Under the pieces are notes generated by a model. It had not been told where the DNA came from, searched no databases, and worked only from the letters and a program-made list of their open reading frames with translations. A stretch of 64,000 nt of DNA from positions 124,001-188,000 of the forward strand of contig NZ_JBHTIK010000008.1 in assembly GCF_042676985.1 (NCBI RefSeq). Direction: 5' to 3'. Source of the stretch: Sphingosinicella xenopeptidilytica (GTDB lineage: Bacteria > Pseudomonadota > Alphaproteobacteria > Sphingomonadales > Sphingomonadaceae). Positions 34,251-42,713 of the stretch are shown piece by piece. The number at the start of each line of letters is the position of its first letter. The stretch's first letter is position 1. Made by a program: the position numbers and the translations under genes.

Positions 34251-35291
34251 ATGAGCCAGAATTTTCTTCGCAACACCTGGTACGTGTTCGCCTGGGGCGA
34301 GGAGGTTGCCGAAAAGCCGTTGGGACGAAGGATCGCGGGCGAAGACATCGTCTGTTTCCGTGGGCAGGATGGCCTCGTTGCACTGGCCGATATGTGCCCC
34401 CATCGCTTCGTGCCCCTCAGTCTTGGCAGTGTTACCGCTGAAGGGGTGCTGGAATGCGCCTATCATGGGTTGCGTTTCGGCTCGGAGGGGCGCTGCGTGT
34501 TCAACCCGCTCGGTGATCCGCCCGAGCGCGCGGTGGTGAAGACCTACCTCGTCGCCGAGCGCAACGGCGTCATTTGGGTGTGGACGGGCGATCCCGCGCT
34601 CGCGGACGCGGACAAGATCGCGGATTTCTCCTTCCTGACCGCGCCGGGCCGGGCAACGGTCACAGGCTATGCCTATGTCCGGGCCGATTATCAGCTGGCG
34701 ATCGACAATCTGTCGGACCTTACCCACATCCAGTTCGTTCATCGGGATTTCCAGGCATCCGAAGCCTATTCCCGGCTTGAGCATGACACTTGGCAGGAGG
34801 GAGACGACGTCTATCGATCGCTGACCTTCCCAAACGGTCGGCCGGCGCCGTTCTTGCAGGGATTTCTGTCGCCCGATCGGCTTATCGATTTCACTATGGA
34901 AACGCGGTGGACCCTGCCGTCGAGTATCAAGCTCACGGCGCGGGTGACGGAGCCGGGCGCGCCCGAAAAATATGTGATCGGCAACGACAGCGCACATCTC
35001 GTTACGCCGGAGGACGATGGGAGCTGCCATTATTTCTACGCGCACAGCCGTGACTATGGGGTCGGCGATCCCGCGGCGGATGAGAAGGTGCGTGAGTGGC
35101 AGCGCATCGGCTTTGGGGAGCAGGACAAGCCTGTTCTGGAAGCCCAGCAAAGGCGGATCGGAAACCGCGATATTATGCAGCTTCGCCCGGTTATCCTGCC
35201 GACCGATGTCGGCGGTGTCCGCGCACGGCGCATACTGGCCCAGCGCATATCACAGGAACGCAAGGGAACGGTTCTCGAAGCCGTGAGCTGA
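34251..35291 (+). CDS. Rieske oxygenase, vanillate O-demethylase (VanA) type
   Basis: The 346-residue protein begins with NFLRNTWYVFAWGEEV. Rieske ligands are C49-x-H51 and C69-xx-H72 (CPHRFVPLSLG; CAYHGLRF), and the mononuclear iron site is D156, H159 and H164 (DNLSDLTHIQFVH). VanA-like enzymes O-demethylate methoxy-aromatics with an FMN/ferredoxin reductase (VanB), which is not encoded nearby. It lies 24 bases after the LLM gene and is convergent with hpaI. The relative at 38402 has the same architecture. Confidence 0.92.
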   Translation: MSQNFLRNTWYVFAWGEEVAEKPLGRRIAGEDIVCFRGQDGLVALADMCPHRFVPLSLGSVTAEGVLECAYHGLRFGSEGRCVFNPLGDPPERAVVKTYLVAERNGVIWVWTGDPALADADKIADFSFLTAPGRATVTGYAYVRADYQLAIDNLSDLTHIQFVHRDFQASEAYSRLEHDTWQEGDDVYRSLTFPNGRPAPFLQGFLSPDRLIDFTMETRWTLPSSIKLTARVTEPGAPEKYVIGNDSAHLVTPEDDGSCHYFYAHSRDYGVGDPAADEKVREWQRIGFGEQDKPVLEAQQRRIGNRDIMQLRPVILPTDVGGVRARRILAQRISQERKGTVLEAVS

Positions 35292-35295
35292 TCGC

Positions 35296-36096
35296 TCAGT
35301 AGATTCCGTCGCCTTGCGGTGGATCGGCTGGCGGTGCGGGATCGTCGCGGAACGCGCGCACAAGGGCCTCGCTGCCGCGCGCCAGAATGGTGACATCGGT
35401 GCCGACCGCGACGAAGCTCGCACCCGCCGACAGGCACGTACGCGCGAACTGTTCATCGGCGGCGAGCAGGCCTGAGGCCTTGCCCGCCGCGCGAATGGTC
35501 TCGATCGCGCTAAAGATCGCCGACCGGACCTCGGGATGTCCGGGGTTGCCGAGATGGCCGAGCGCCGCCGCGAGATCGGACGGGCCGATGAACACGCCGT
35601 CGACGCCGTCCGTCCGCGCGATCTCGGCGCACGCATTCAGCCCCTCGACGCTTTCGATCTGAAGCAGCAGGCAGATTTCCTGCTCGGCATCGCGCAGATA
35701 GTTCGGCGCCCGGTTCCAGCGGCTGGCCCTGCCGACCGCCGACCCGACACCGCGTGTGCCGCGCGGGGGATAGCGGCAGGCGGCGACCAGGCTGGCCGCC
35801 TGCGCGGCGCTTTCGACCATGGGGATGAGCAGGCTGCGCGCGCCGATATCGAGATATTGCTTGATGAGCACGGCGTCGCCCCAGGGCAGCCGGACGACCG
35901 CTTCGGTCGGCGACGCAGAGACCGCCTGGAGCTGCTGGAGAACGAGTGGCAGGTCGTTCGGGCCGTGCTCGCCATCGATCAGCAGCCAGTCGAAACCGGC
36001 ACCCGCGCAGATCTCCGCCGTGTAGGGATTCGCCAGCGCCTGCCACAGGCCGATCTGCCGCCGGCCTTCGACGAGCGCCTGCTTGAAAGCGTTCAC
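35296..36096 (-). CDS. hpaI: 4-hydroxy-2-oxo-heptane-1,7-dioate aldolase
   Basis: This 266-residue class II pyruvate aldolase aligns one position off the E. coli HpaI catalytic set: H44 (DGEHGPND), R69 (VVRLPWGD), E148 (LQIESVEG) and D174 (GPSDLA). It also has YPPRGTRGVG. It cleaves 4-hydroxy-2-oxoheptanedioate to pyruvate and succinate semialdehyde in homoprotocatechuate degradation, and the family is promiscuous. Its ATG overlaps the stop of the hydratase gene by 4 bases. It is the third gene of the unit starting at 38048. Confidence 0.92.
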   Translation of the reverse strand: MNAFKQALVEGRRQIGLWQALANPYTAEICAGAGFDWLLIDGEHGPNDLPLVLQQLQAVSASPTEAVVRLPWGDAVLIKQYLDIGARSLLIPMVESAAQAASLVAACRYPPRGTRGVGSAVGRASRWNRAPNYLRDAEQEICLLLQIESVEGLNACAEIARTDGVDGVFIGPSDLAAALGHLGNPGHPEVRSAIFSAIETIRAAGKASGLLAADEQFARTCLSAGASFVAVGTDVTILARGSEALVRAFRDDPAPPADPPQGDGIY

Positions 36097-36899
36097 GCGA
36101 ACCGCATTCCGATGGAGCCCATGGGGCCGAAATCGACGTTGAAGCTGTCGCCGGGGCGAACGAACACCTGACCGGTGAACGATCCGCCGAGAATGATCTC
36201 ACCGGCTTCCAGCGAAACGCCGAAGCGTGATAGCCGGTTGGCGAGCCAGGCCGGTCCATTGGCCGGATGGTTCAGCACCGCCGCGCCGACGCCGGTTTCC
36301 TCGATCTCGCCGTTCCTGTGGAGAATCGCCGATACCCAGCGCAGGTCGATCGCGTCGGGGCGCATCGGACGACCGCCCATCACGATTCCTGCGTTCGCGG
36401 CATTGTCGGAAATGGTGTCGATCACCGTGCGGGTGCCGCGCCCTTCGCGGTCGATGCGTTCGATGCGGGCGTCGATGATCTCCACGGCGGGTACGACATA
36501 GTCGCTGTGATTGAGCACGTCGAAGATCGTGCAGTTCGGGCCTTGCAATGGCTTCTTCAGGATGAAGGCGATTTCGACCTCGACACGCGGCTCGATGAAC
36601 CGGTCGATCGGAATGGTCTGCCCGTCATGGAATTGCATCGGCGACAGCAGCACGCCGTAGTCGGGCTCATTGATGTTCACGGCGCGCTGCATCGCGCGGC
36701 TGGTCAGGCCGATCTTGTGGCCGATGATCTTTTGTCCCGCCGCGACCTTCTTGCGGACCCACGCATCCTGCACGGCATAAGCGTCATCGATGGTCATGCC
36801 GCTATAGGTGCGGGAGAATTGCGGGATCTGTTTCCGGTCCCGCTCGGCCTGATCCAGTTGGTCGGCAAGCTCGTCGACAAGGGTGGTATCGAATTGCAT
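36093..36899 (-). CDS. hpaH: 2-oxo-hept-4-ene-1,7-dioate hydratase
   Basis: The 268-residue protein has the hydratase signature GHKIGLTSRAMQRAVNINEPDYGVL, then EPRVEVEIAFILKKPLQGPNCT and PAVEIIDARI, ending GGSFTGQVFVRPGDSFNVDFGPMGSI. HpaH adds water to 2-oxohept-4-enedioate, producing the HpaI substrate. It lies 12 bases downstream of the LLM gene and overlaps hpaI, so all three form an operon. The pair implies a meta-cleavage-type lower pathway, though no extradiol dioxygenase of the usual kind is visible in the window. Confidence 0.93.
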   Translation of the reverse strand: MQFDTTLVDELADQLDQAERDRKQIPQFSRTYSGMTIDDAYAVQDAWVRKKVAAGQKIIGHKIGLTSRAMQRAVNINEPDYGVLLSPMQFHDGQTIPIDRFIEPRVEVEIAFILKKPLQGPNCTIFDVLNHSDYVVPAVEIIDARIERIDREGRGTRTVIDTISDNAANAGIVMGGRPMRPDAIDLRWVSAILHRNGEIEETGVGAAVLNHPANGPAWLANRLSRFGVSLEAGEIILGGSFTGQVFVRPGDSFNVDFGPMGSIGMRFA

Positions 36900-36911
36900 C
36901 GGCAGTTGTGT

Positions 36912-38048
36912 TCAGCTGCGCCGCAGCCCGGCCTGCACAAGGCTCGGCATGACGTTTTTCGTGAAACGGTTGATGCCGTCCTCGTACCCGACCCAGCCGA
37001 GCAGGACGCCATCGATGCCGCCTTTCGACAAAAGCTGCAGGCGTTCGGTGATCTGATCCGCCGTCCCGACGAGTTCGAACCCGCCGTTACCGGCTTTAAA
37101 GCGGAAGCGCATCGCTTCCATGGCTTCCTTCGACATCAGCTGGGTATGCATGCCCTGAAGGTGCATCCAACCGTCCAGAGCCTTGTCGTCTCCGTACTGG
37201 ACCGCGTAATAGTTCAGGAAATCCCGGGCCTCCTTCTCGCTGTCGCGCTGGACGACATAGGCATAGGACCAGATCTGGAGATCGCGCCCATATTCCTCCC
37301 GCGCGGTCCGACGGTAGAGATCAGCTTCCGCGCGGATTTCGTCGGGGTCCTCAGACTTGACGATGATGAACGCCATATCCGCGTATTTGGCGGCAAAGGC
37401 GCGGCCGCGATCGGAACCGCCGGCATTCATGATCGGAGGGAAGGGCTTCTGCTTCGGCTTCGGCAGGCTGATGCCCTTCTTGATCGTGTAAAACTGCCCA
37501 TCGTAGTCGAAGGCCTCGTCGCGGCTCCAGAGCTGCTGGATGATGTCAATCCATTCCGCGGCCTGCGCGTAGCGGTCGTCATGCTCCTTCATCGGCGCGC
37601 CGAACATGTCGAGTTCGGGCTTGTTCCAGCCGGCCACGACGTTCAGCCCGAACCGCCCACCTGAAATCAGATCGATCGTGGCGCACTGTTTGGCTGCGGC
37701 GATCGGATGAATCGTGGGTACGTGCGAGGTGGAGAACACGCCGCTCCGCTTCGTAAGCTGGCTCGTTGCGGCGGCCCAGGTGTAACAATCCATGACATTG
37801 CCGCTGCGGTGTCCCGGCTCGTCCTCGACAAAACCTCGCCAGCGCGCATAGGGAACATTCGCCTCGAATCCCGCCTCATCGGCGGCTTTCGAAACCGCGA
37901 TGGACTCGTCCCAGTTCGCATTCAGCGCTTCTGGCGCCGTCGTCATGCTGATCCCGATGCCGTTCAGTGCGAAAAGGCCCAGCTTGAGTTTATTGTCGTT
38001 GAACAGCGGGTTTGTTGCCGCCCGCGGATCGTCCTTCCAGCTTTTCAT
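36912..38048 (-). CDS. LLM-class flavin-dependent monooxygenase, second copy
   Basis: This 378-residue protein is a close paralogue of 22622-23755 along its whole length (for example MKSWKDDPRA, FEANVPYARWRG, ISGGRFGLNVVAGWNKPELDMFGA, NAGGSDRGRAFAAKYADMAF). It is first in the operon with hpaH and hpaI. It needs FMNH2 from a reductase such as 32005-32667. Placing one copy with HpaH/HpaI and the other opposite the FAH gene suggests that each copy serves its own branch or that the two work on related intermediates. Confidence 0.92.
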   Translation of the reverse strand: MKSWKDDPRAATNPLFNDNKLKLGLFALNGIGISMTTAPEALNANWDESIAVSKAADEAGFEANVPYARWRGFVEDEPGHRSGNVMDCYTWAAATSQLTKRSGVFSTSHVPTIHPIAAAKQCATIDLISGGRFGLNVVAGWNKPELDMFGAPMKEHDDRYAQAAEWIDIIQQLWSRDEAFDYDGQFYTIKKGISLPKPKQKPFPPIMNAGGSDRGRAFAAKYADMAFIIVKSEDPDEIRAEADLYRRTAREEYGRDLQIWSYAYVVQRDSEKEARDFLNYYAVQYGDDKALDGWMHLQGMHTQLMSKEAMEAMRFRFKAGNGGFELVGTADQITERLQLLSKGGIDGVLLGWVGYEDGINRFTKNVMPSLVQAGLRRS

Positions 38049-38401
38049 CCCCAAAACGCTCCATTTATGTTTGAGCCAGCATGGAGCGCGGCACGATCTT
38101 TGACAATCGCGGCTTGGAACCACTGGCATTCCGAAATGGAAAAGGTTGGGGCGCGACCGGGAGAAACGCCGGAGTCGGGTGGCCGGCGGGGAAGTGATCC
38201 GGTCGCGCATCGCATCTGTCGGGGGCCGCGCGCTCGAAGTGCCGATTTGGAAAGAGTGTCTTTCGGGTGCGCGCCTACACCCACTGCCGGGATCAGACTT
38301 AAACTGCGCCCAAAGTAAAAGAGCCGGGGTGAGAGGATGAAGGGCGGCAGCATACCATATCAGACGCGCTATGCATCCCGTCGCCCGCGAGGCGGCCGGG
38401 C
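38049..38401. promoter_or_regulatory. Divergent control region (copy B)
   Basis: This 353-base non-coding spacer lies between the second LLM gene and the second VanA-type Rieske gene. It repeats two blocks of the 23756-24023 spacer: TTTGACAA with TTCCGAAATGGAAAAGGT (around 38093-38145), and GTGCCGATTTGGAAAG with TGTCTTTCGGGT (around 38240-38268), then GCCTACAC. The intervening bases have diverged. I see no gene in it. Confidence 0.6.
38250..38264 (+). promoter_or_regulatory. Shared palindromic operator, site B
   Basis: GAAAGA-GTG-TCTTTC is a perfect inverted repeat, 138 bases upstream of the Rieske gene and 202 from the LLM gene. It differs from site A only in the spacer, which is what is expected if the arms are under selection. 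Confidence 0.65.
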
Positions 38402-39463
38402 ATGATCATGGATAAGCATCCGGACGCCGGGCGCGGGTCCGCCCGCAGTTTCCCCCTCAACAGCTGGTACATGGCAGCATGGGCGAGCGAAGTTCGCGGC
38501 GGACTTCTGGCTCGCCGTCTTTTCGACAGGCCGATCGTGCTGTTCCGTATGGGCGACGGGGAGGCTGTTGCTTTCGACGATCGCTGCCCGCATCGCTTCG
38601 CGCCGCTCAGCCTCGGCAAGCTGAAGGGCGATCGGATCGAATGTGGTTACCATGGGCTGCAGTTCGACCGTACCGGAGTCTGTGTCGCCAATCCGGGCGG
38701 TAGCGGACATTTCCCGCCAGGGACGCGTGTGCGCTCCTACCCGCTCGTCGAACGCCATCGCATCTTGTGGATATGGCCAGGCGACCCAGCACTTGCGGAC
38801 CCTGATCGCATCCCGAATCTCAGCCGGATACCCCCCGAGGGCGGTCACGATAATCTGGGCAACTATCTTCACGTTCGGGCGAACTGGCTGCTCGAAATCG
38901 ACAATCTGATGGATCTCACTCATGTCGGGTTTTTGCATGACGGCTCGCTGGGCAACGCCAGTATGCGCTCCGCCGAGGTCGAGGTTAGCGAGGTAGAGGG
39001 AAATATCCGCGCGGTCCTTTGGATGCCGGGCACGCTTTGCGGCTTTGGTCCTTTGCAAGGCCAGCCGTGCGATCAATGGAACAATGTGGAATGGAGCGCC
39101 CCGTCCGTCACGATGATGGATTTCGGTGCAGTGCCGCTCGGTGCTGATCCGATTGTGGATGAAGGCGGCTATGCCTTTCACATTTTCACCCCCGAAACCG
39201 AGGGGACGACGCATTACTTCTTCGGAAGTTCAGGCTCGTATGGCGATGATGAGGCCTGGAAGGCCGAAATGGTCCGCGAAGCTCAAAGCCGCGTGTTCCT
39301 GGCAGAAGACAATCCGATGGTGCAGGGCGTCGCCGACCGCATGGAAGGCAATGAGTTCTGGTCCCTGAAACCGGCGATCCTGCCAAGTGATGCGGCTGCG
39401 ATCAGAGTGCGGCGAAGGATCGCAAAAATGTGCCGGGACGAGCAGAGGGACCATATCGAATAA
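38402..39463 (+). CDS. Rieske oxygenase, VanA type, second copy
   Basis: This 353-residue protein opens with FPLNSWYMAAWASEV, typical of VanA/dicamba-demethylase-like enzymes. Cluster ligands are C62-x-H64 and C81-xx-H84 (CPHRFAPLSLG; CGYHGLQF). The catalytic iron site is D171, H174 and H179 (DNLMDLTHVGFLHD). It probably demethylates or hydroxylates a methoxy- or carboxy-aromatic using electrons from an unlinked reductase. The start could be ATG 38402 or 38408. It lies between the LLM/hpaHI operon and a TonB receptor, both of which have the shared operator. Confidence 0.92.
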   Translation: MIMDKHPDAGRGSARSFPLNSWYMAAWASEVRGGLLARRLFDRPIVLFRMGDGEAVAFDDRCPHRFAPLSLGKLKGDRIECGYHGLQFDRTGVCVANPGGSGHFPPGTRVRSYPLVERHRILWIWPGDPALADPDRIPNLSRIPPEGGHDNLGNYLHVRANWLLEIDNLMDLTHVGFLHDGSLGNASMRSAEVEVSEVEGNIRAVLWMPGTLCGFGPLQGQPCDQWNNVEWSAPSVTMMDFGAVPLGADPIVDEGGYAFHIFTPETEGTTHYFFGSSGSYGDDEAWKAEMVREAQSRVFLAEDNPMVQGVADRMEGNEFWSLKPAILPSDAAAIRVRRRIAKMCRDEQRDHIE

Positions 39464-39527
39464 TATGAAATCGAAAGCCCTCATATCTTAGTGCGATTAG
39501 AGTTTGTTGTCCGAATCCATCGGTTTG

Positions 39528-39542
39528 GAAAAAGTATTTTTC
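39528..39542 (+). promoter_or_regulatory. Shared palindromic operator, site C
   Basis: GAAAAA-GTA-TTTTTC is a perfect inverted repeat in the same TTTG-left, G-right setting as sites A and B, 81 bases upstream of the TonB receptor start. The variable arm base is A with T opposite, a compensated change. A looser second copy, TTTGGAATT-ACG-AATTTCGG, follows at about 39546-39565. Confidence 0.6.
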
Positions 39543-39622
39543 GACATTTGGAATTACGAATTTCGGCAAATCATGTGATCTAAAACTTGAGCAAATTTAT
39601 AAAAATTGGGGAGGATGCGCGC

Positions 39623-41899
39623 ATGAATACTATTCGATCGACGCTGTTTGCATCGGCGCTGACCGCAAACGTACTGCTTGTGGTTGCCGGCGCTCAAGCG
39701 CAGCAAGCAGCAACCGAGTCCGCGCTGGATGCTGACGCTGTTGTCGGGCTTGAAGAGATCATCGTCACTGCCGAGAAGCGTGCCAGCAGCGCGCAGCGCA
39801 CGCCGCTCGCGATTACGGCGCTCAGCGGCACAGCGCTCGCAGACGCTCAGGTGCGAACACTCACAGACATGCAGCAATTGGTGCCCGCCTTCAAAATGGG
39901 CGAGAACGATGGCTATGCGCAGTTGCACATTCGCGGGATTGGAAGCTCGGGCTTCCTCCCGACGGCCGAAGGCGCCGTCGCGGTCAACTTGAACGATGTC
40001 TATGTCTCGCGTCCGATTGCGCAGCTGGCAGGCATGTATGACGTGTCGTCAGTCGAGGTCCTGAAGGGCCCGCAAGGTACGCTCTACGGCCGCAATGCGA
40101 CCGCAGGATCGGTGAACCTCTCGACCGTGCGCCCGACCAATGAGTGGTCCGGCTTTGCTCGCGCGTTGGTCGGCAATTATCGTGCCGTCAATATCGAGGC
40201 GGCTGTGGGTGGACCCGTGGCTGGGGATGCCATTTTGGTGCGGGTCGCCGGCTTCATGGACAAGCATTCGGGCTACGGCAAGAATCTCGTCACCGGCAAC
40301 GACATCGGCAACAAGGACGCCTGGGGTGTCCGCGCTACCGTCGTGCTACAGCCGACGGAGAATCTGACCGGAACGCTGATTTACGAGCATTACAAGCAGG
40401 ATGACAACGGCGCGGCGCTGCATTATTTTGGCGCGACCGGGCTGACCGGGCTGCCGGGCGCACTCGGTACGCCGCCCGTATTCGAACAGCTCGGAGGCTT
40501 TGCGGCGTCAGATCTTCACGACATCGCCAATCTGCGCGACCCCAAGTTCCGCCTTCGGATTGATGCGGTCACCGGCATATTGGAATGGGATCTGGGCGCC
40601 GTATCACTCAAGTCGATCACCGGTTATCGTGATCAGGATTCACTGACGTTCACGCCGCTCGGAGCGGGCAGCAATGTCGATGCCTTTTTCATCGCCGGCG
40701 AGCCGGCGCACCAGTTCAGCCAGGAATTGCAGCTCAACTACTCGTCGGATCGCCTGAATGCGACGGCGGGCCTTTTCTACTTCCGCGAGAAGGACGCATC
40801 CATTCCCGGCTCCTCGCCGTTCCAGCGTTCGTTGCTGAATGCCTTCTTCGGTGTTCCGGACGATGGGACGCCCGACTATCTTGTTGATTTCGTCGAGGTC
40901 GGCGGCACGATCTGGACCCGGGCGAAGGCGGCCTTCGCGCAGGCGACATACGAGATCGTCGACAACCTGTCGCTCACAGCCGGTATACGTGTCAGCAAGG
41001 AAAGCAAGAGAGCTGAACTCATCAATGGTTTCAGCCTGACGCAGCCCTATATTTCGAATTCACCCTATTCGAACGACACGCCGCTGCCTCCGATCACGGA
41101 ACAGCCCCGTGTGTCGTTCAACTCCACGACGCCGAAGTTCGGTATCCAATATCAGGCGAACCCCCGGACGATGCTTTACGCGTCCTATTCGAAGGGTTTC
41201 AAATCGGGCGGCTACGACGTGTCGACCGTGGCGCCGGCATTCGAGCCCGAAAAGCTGACGGCCTATGAGGCGGGCATCAAGACGACGACCGCGAACAATA
41301 TGCTGCGTTTCAATGCCGCTGCCTTCTGGTACGATTACACCAATCTCCAGGTGCTCCAGGTGGTCGGGCCCGTCGTCATCACGACCAACGCGGCAACGGC
41401 GCGTGTATACGGCGCCGAAGCGCAGATCGATGCGATCATTTCCGACGCATTCAGGCTTGAGGCTTCGGGGTCGTATCTCAATACCAAGTACAAGGGCTAT
41501 GTGGGGCCGGATGGAGCGCGTCCGTTGCTTGCCACAGTCGATTTCAGGGGCAATCACCTGAACAACGCGCCGGAATTCCAAGCTTACCTCGCGGGAACCT
41601 ACAAGTGGGATCTCGAAAGCGGTTCGCTCGCGGCCCGGGTCGATGGAGAATATTCCAGTCGGTATTTCTTCACGCCCGGCAATATCGATCTTCTGAGCCA
41701 GAAGCCGTTCGCAAAGCTGAATGCATCGCTTACCTACAAGAACGACAACAACTGGCAACTTACGGCCTTCGTGAAGAACATCACGGACATCACGACAAAG
41801 ACCAGCGGTGTCGTGAACACGCCGATTCTGGGATCGCCGGCCCAGGGCGCCGTCTCGCCGCCGCGCACGTTTGGTCTGGAGGCGCGGTACAACTTCTGA
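39623..41899 (+). CDS. TonB-dependent outer-membrane receptor
   Basis: The protein has 758 residues from ATG 39623 (ribosome site GGGGAGG); an in-frame upstream ATG at 39587 lacks one. The signal peptide ends GAQAQ. A TonB box and plug start (EEIIVTAEKRASSAQRTP), HIRGIGSSGFLPTAEGAVAVNL and VEVLKGPQGTLYGRNATAGSV follow, with the barrel ending GLEARYNF. The operator at 39528 upstream suggests co-regulation with the LLM, Rieske and bicupin units, making it the likely importer for that pathway. Confidence 0.95.
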   Translation: MNTIRSTLFASALTANVLLVVAGAQAQQAATESALDADAVVGLEEIIVTAEKRASSAQRTPLAITALSGTALADAQVRTLTDMQQLVPAFKMGENDGYAQLHIRGIGSSGFLPTAEGAVAVNLNDVYVSRPIAQLAGMYDVSSVEVLKGPQGTLYGRNATAGSVNLSTVRPTNEWSGFARALVGNYRAVNIEAAVGGPVAGDAILVRVAGFMDKHSGYGKNLVTGNDIGNKDAWGVRATVVLQPTENLTGTLIYEHYKQDDNGAALHYFGATGLTGLPGALGTPPVFEQLGGFAASDLHDIANLRDPKFRLRIDAVTGILEWDLGAVSLKSITGYRDQDSLTFTPLGAGSNVDAFFIAGEPAHQFSQELQLNYSSDRLNATAGLFYFREKDASIPGSSPFQRSLLNAFFGVPDDGTPDYLVDFVEVGGTIWTRAKAAFAQATYEIVDNLSLTAGIRVSKESKRAELINGFSLTQPYISNSPYSNDTPLPPITEQPRVSFNSTTPKFGIQYQANPRTMLYASYSKGFKSGGYDVSTVAPAFEPEKLTAYEAGIKTTTANNMLRFNAAAFWYDYTNLQVLQVVGPVVITTNAATARVYGAEAQIDAIISDAFRLEASGSYLNTKYKGYVGPDGARPLLATVDFRGNHLNNAPEFQAYLAGTYKWDLESGSLAARVDGEYSSRYFFTPGNIDLLSQKPFAKLNASLTYKNDNNWQLTAFVKNITDITTKTSGVVNTPILGSPAQGAVSPPRTFGLEARYNF

Positions 41900-41996
41900 G
41901 ATGGCGGAACGTGCCTTTCATCGGGGCGACTTCAGGCCTGCGCCAGTTGCCTGCGGATCGATCTGATACGCAGGTGACCGGTTCGGCGGCGATCCG

Positions 41997-42017
41997 AGGG
42001 GCGCTACATGCGCCCCT
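41997..42017 (+). terminator. Hairpin downstream of the TonB receptor gene
   Basis: A perfect 8-bp stem AGGGGCGC / GCGCCCCT encloses a TACAT loop, about 98 bases after the stop at 41899. No run of T follows, so it may act as a weak or protein-assisted terminator or an mRNA 3' stabiliser. Confidence 0.45.
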
Positions 42018-42051
42018 AACGCCCTCCCGCGACGTCTTAGATCATAAGGTC

Positions 42052-42156
42052 TTAGACCACGGACTGCAGCAGCTTGATCATCCACTTGTGACCCGGGTCG
42101 TTATCGTTGAGCTTGTGCCAGAACAGTCGCTCCGCTGTTGATTGCGCCGAACTGTG
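42052..42156 (-). pseudogene. Possible remnant of a LysR-type regulator C-terminus
   Basis: Reading the minus strand gives 34 codons ending in a stop: AERLFWHKLNDNDPGHKWMIKLL followed by QSVV. The pattern F-W-H-x-x-x-x-x-D-P-x-H-x-W resembles the extreme C-terminus of some LysR-family regulators. Stop codons lie just upstream and there is no start or ribosome site, so it looks like debris from a lost gene. Confidence 0.35.
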
Positions 42157-42174
42157 CCGGCGGTCACGTGCGCG

Positions 42175-42663
42175 TTAGTCTTGGCCTCGTCTCGCTGCCT
42201 CAATCTTCGCGACATCAATCTTCTGCATCGTCATCATGGCCTCGAACACGCGCTTTGCGGCTTCTCTGTCAGGATCAGCGAACCCTTCGTTGAGCACGCG
42301 CGGTGTGATCTGCCAGGAGAAGCCCCACTGGTCCTTGCACCAGCCGCAAGCGCTTTCTGCGCCACCATTGCCGACGATCGCATTCCAGTAATAATCGGTC
42401 TCTTCCTGATCTTCCGTTTCGATCATGAACGATACGGCTTCATCGGGCTTGAACGCGGGACCGCCATTGAGGCCGATAAAAGCCCTCCCGAGAAGCGTGA
42501 ACTCGACTGTCAGTTCGTCGCCTTCCTTGCCCGACGGAAAATCGGCAGGCGCGGCTACGGCCTTGTCGACATGGCTATCAGGGAAGATGCTCGCATAGAA
42601 CTCTGCAGCTTTGCGTGCTTCGCCGTGATCGAACCACAGGCAGTTTATAATCTTGCTCGCCAT
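42175..42663 (-). CDS. VOC-superfamily (PhnB-like) protein
   Basis: This 162-residue protein opens with SKIINCLWFDHGEARKAAEFYASIFPDSHV and continues FTLLGRAFIGLNGGPAFKPDEAVSFMIETEDQEETDYYWNAIVGNGGAESACGWCKDQWGFSWQITPRVL. This is the PhnB/3-demethylubiquinone-type vicinal-oxygen-chelate pattern. Its molecular role is usually unknown; some members bind metals or antibiotics. It lies 50 bases downstream of the DUF1428-VOC fusion gene, and CTGGAGAG precedes its ATG, so the two form an operon opposite the HxlR regulator. Confidence 0.88.
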   Translation of the reverse strand: MASKIINCLWFDHGEARKAAEFYASIFPDSHVDKAVAAPADFPSGKEGDELTVEFTLLGRAFIGLNGGPAFKPDEAVSFMIETEDQEETDYYWNAIVGNGGAESACGWCKDQWGFSWQITPRVLNEGFADPDREAAKRVFEAMMTMQKIDVAKIEAARRGQD

Positions 42664-42713
42664 GTATCTCTCCAGTTGTCCTTATACGTCTCCAAAGAAC
42701 AATTGCGGCGGGT

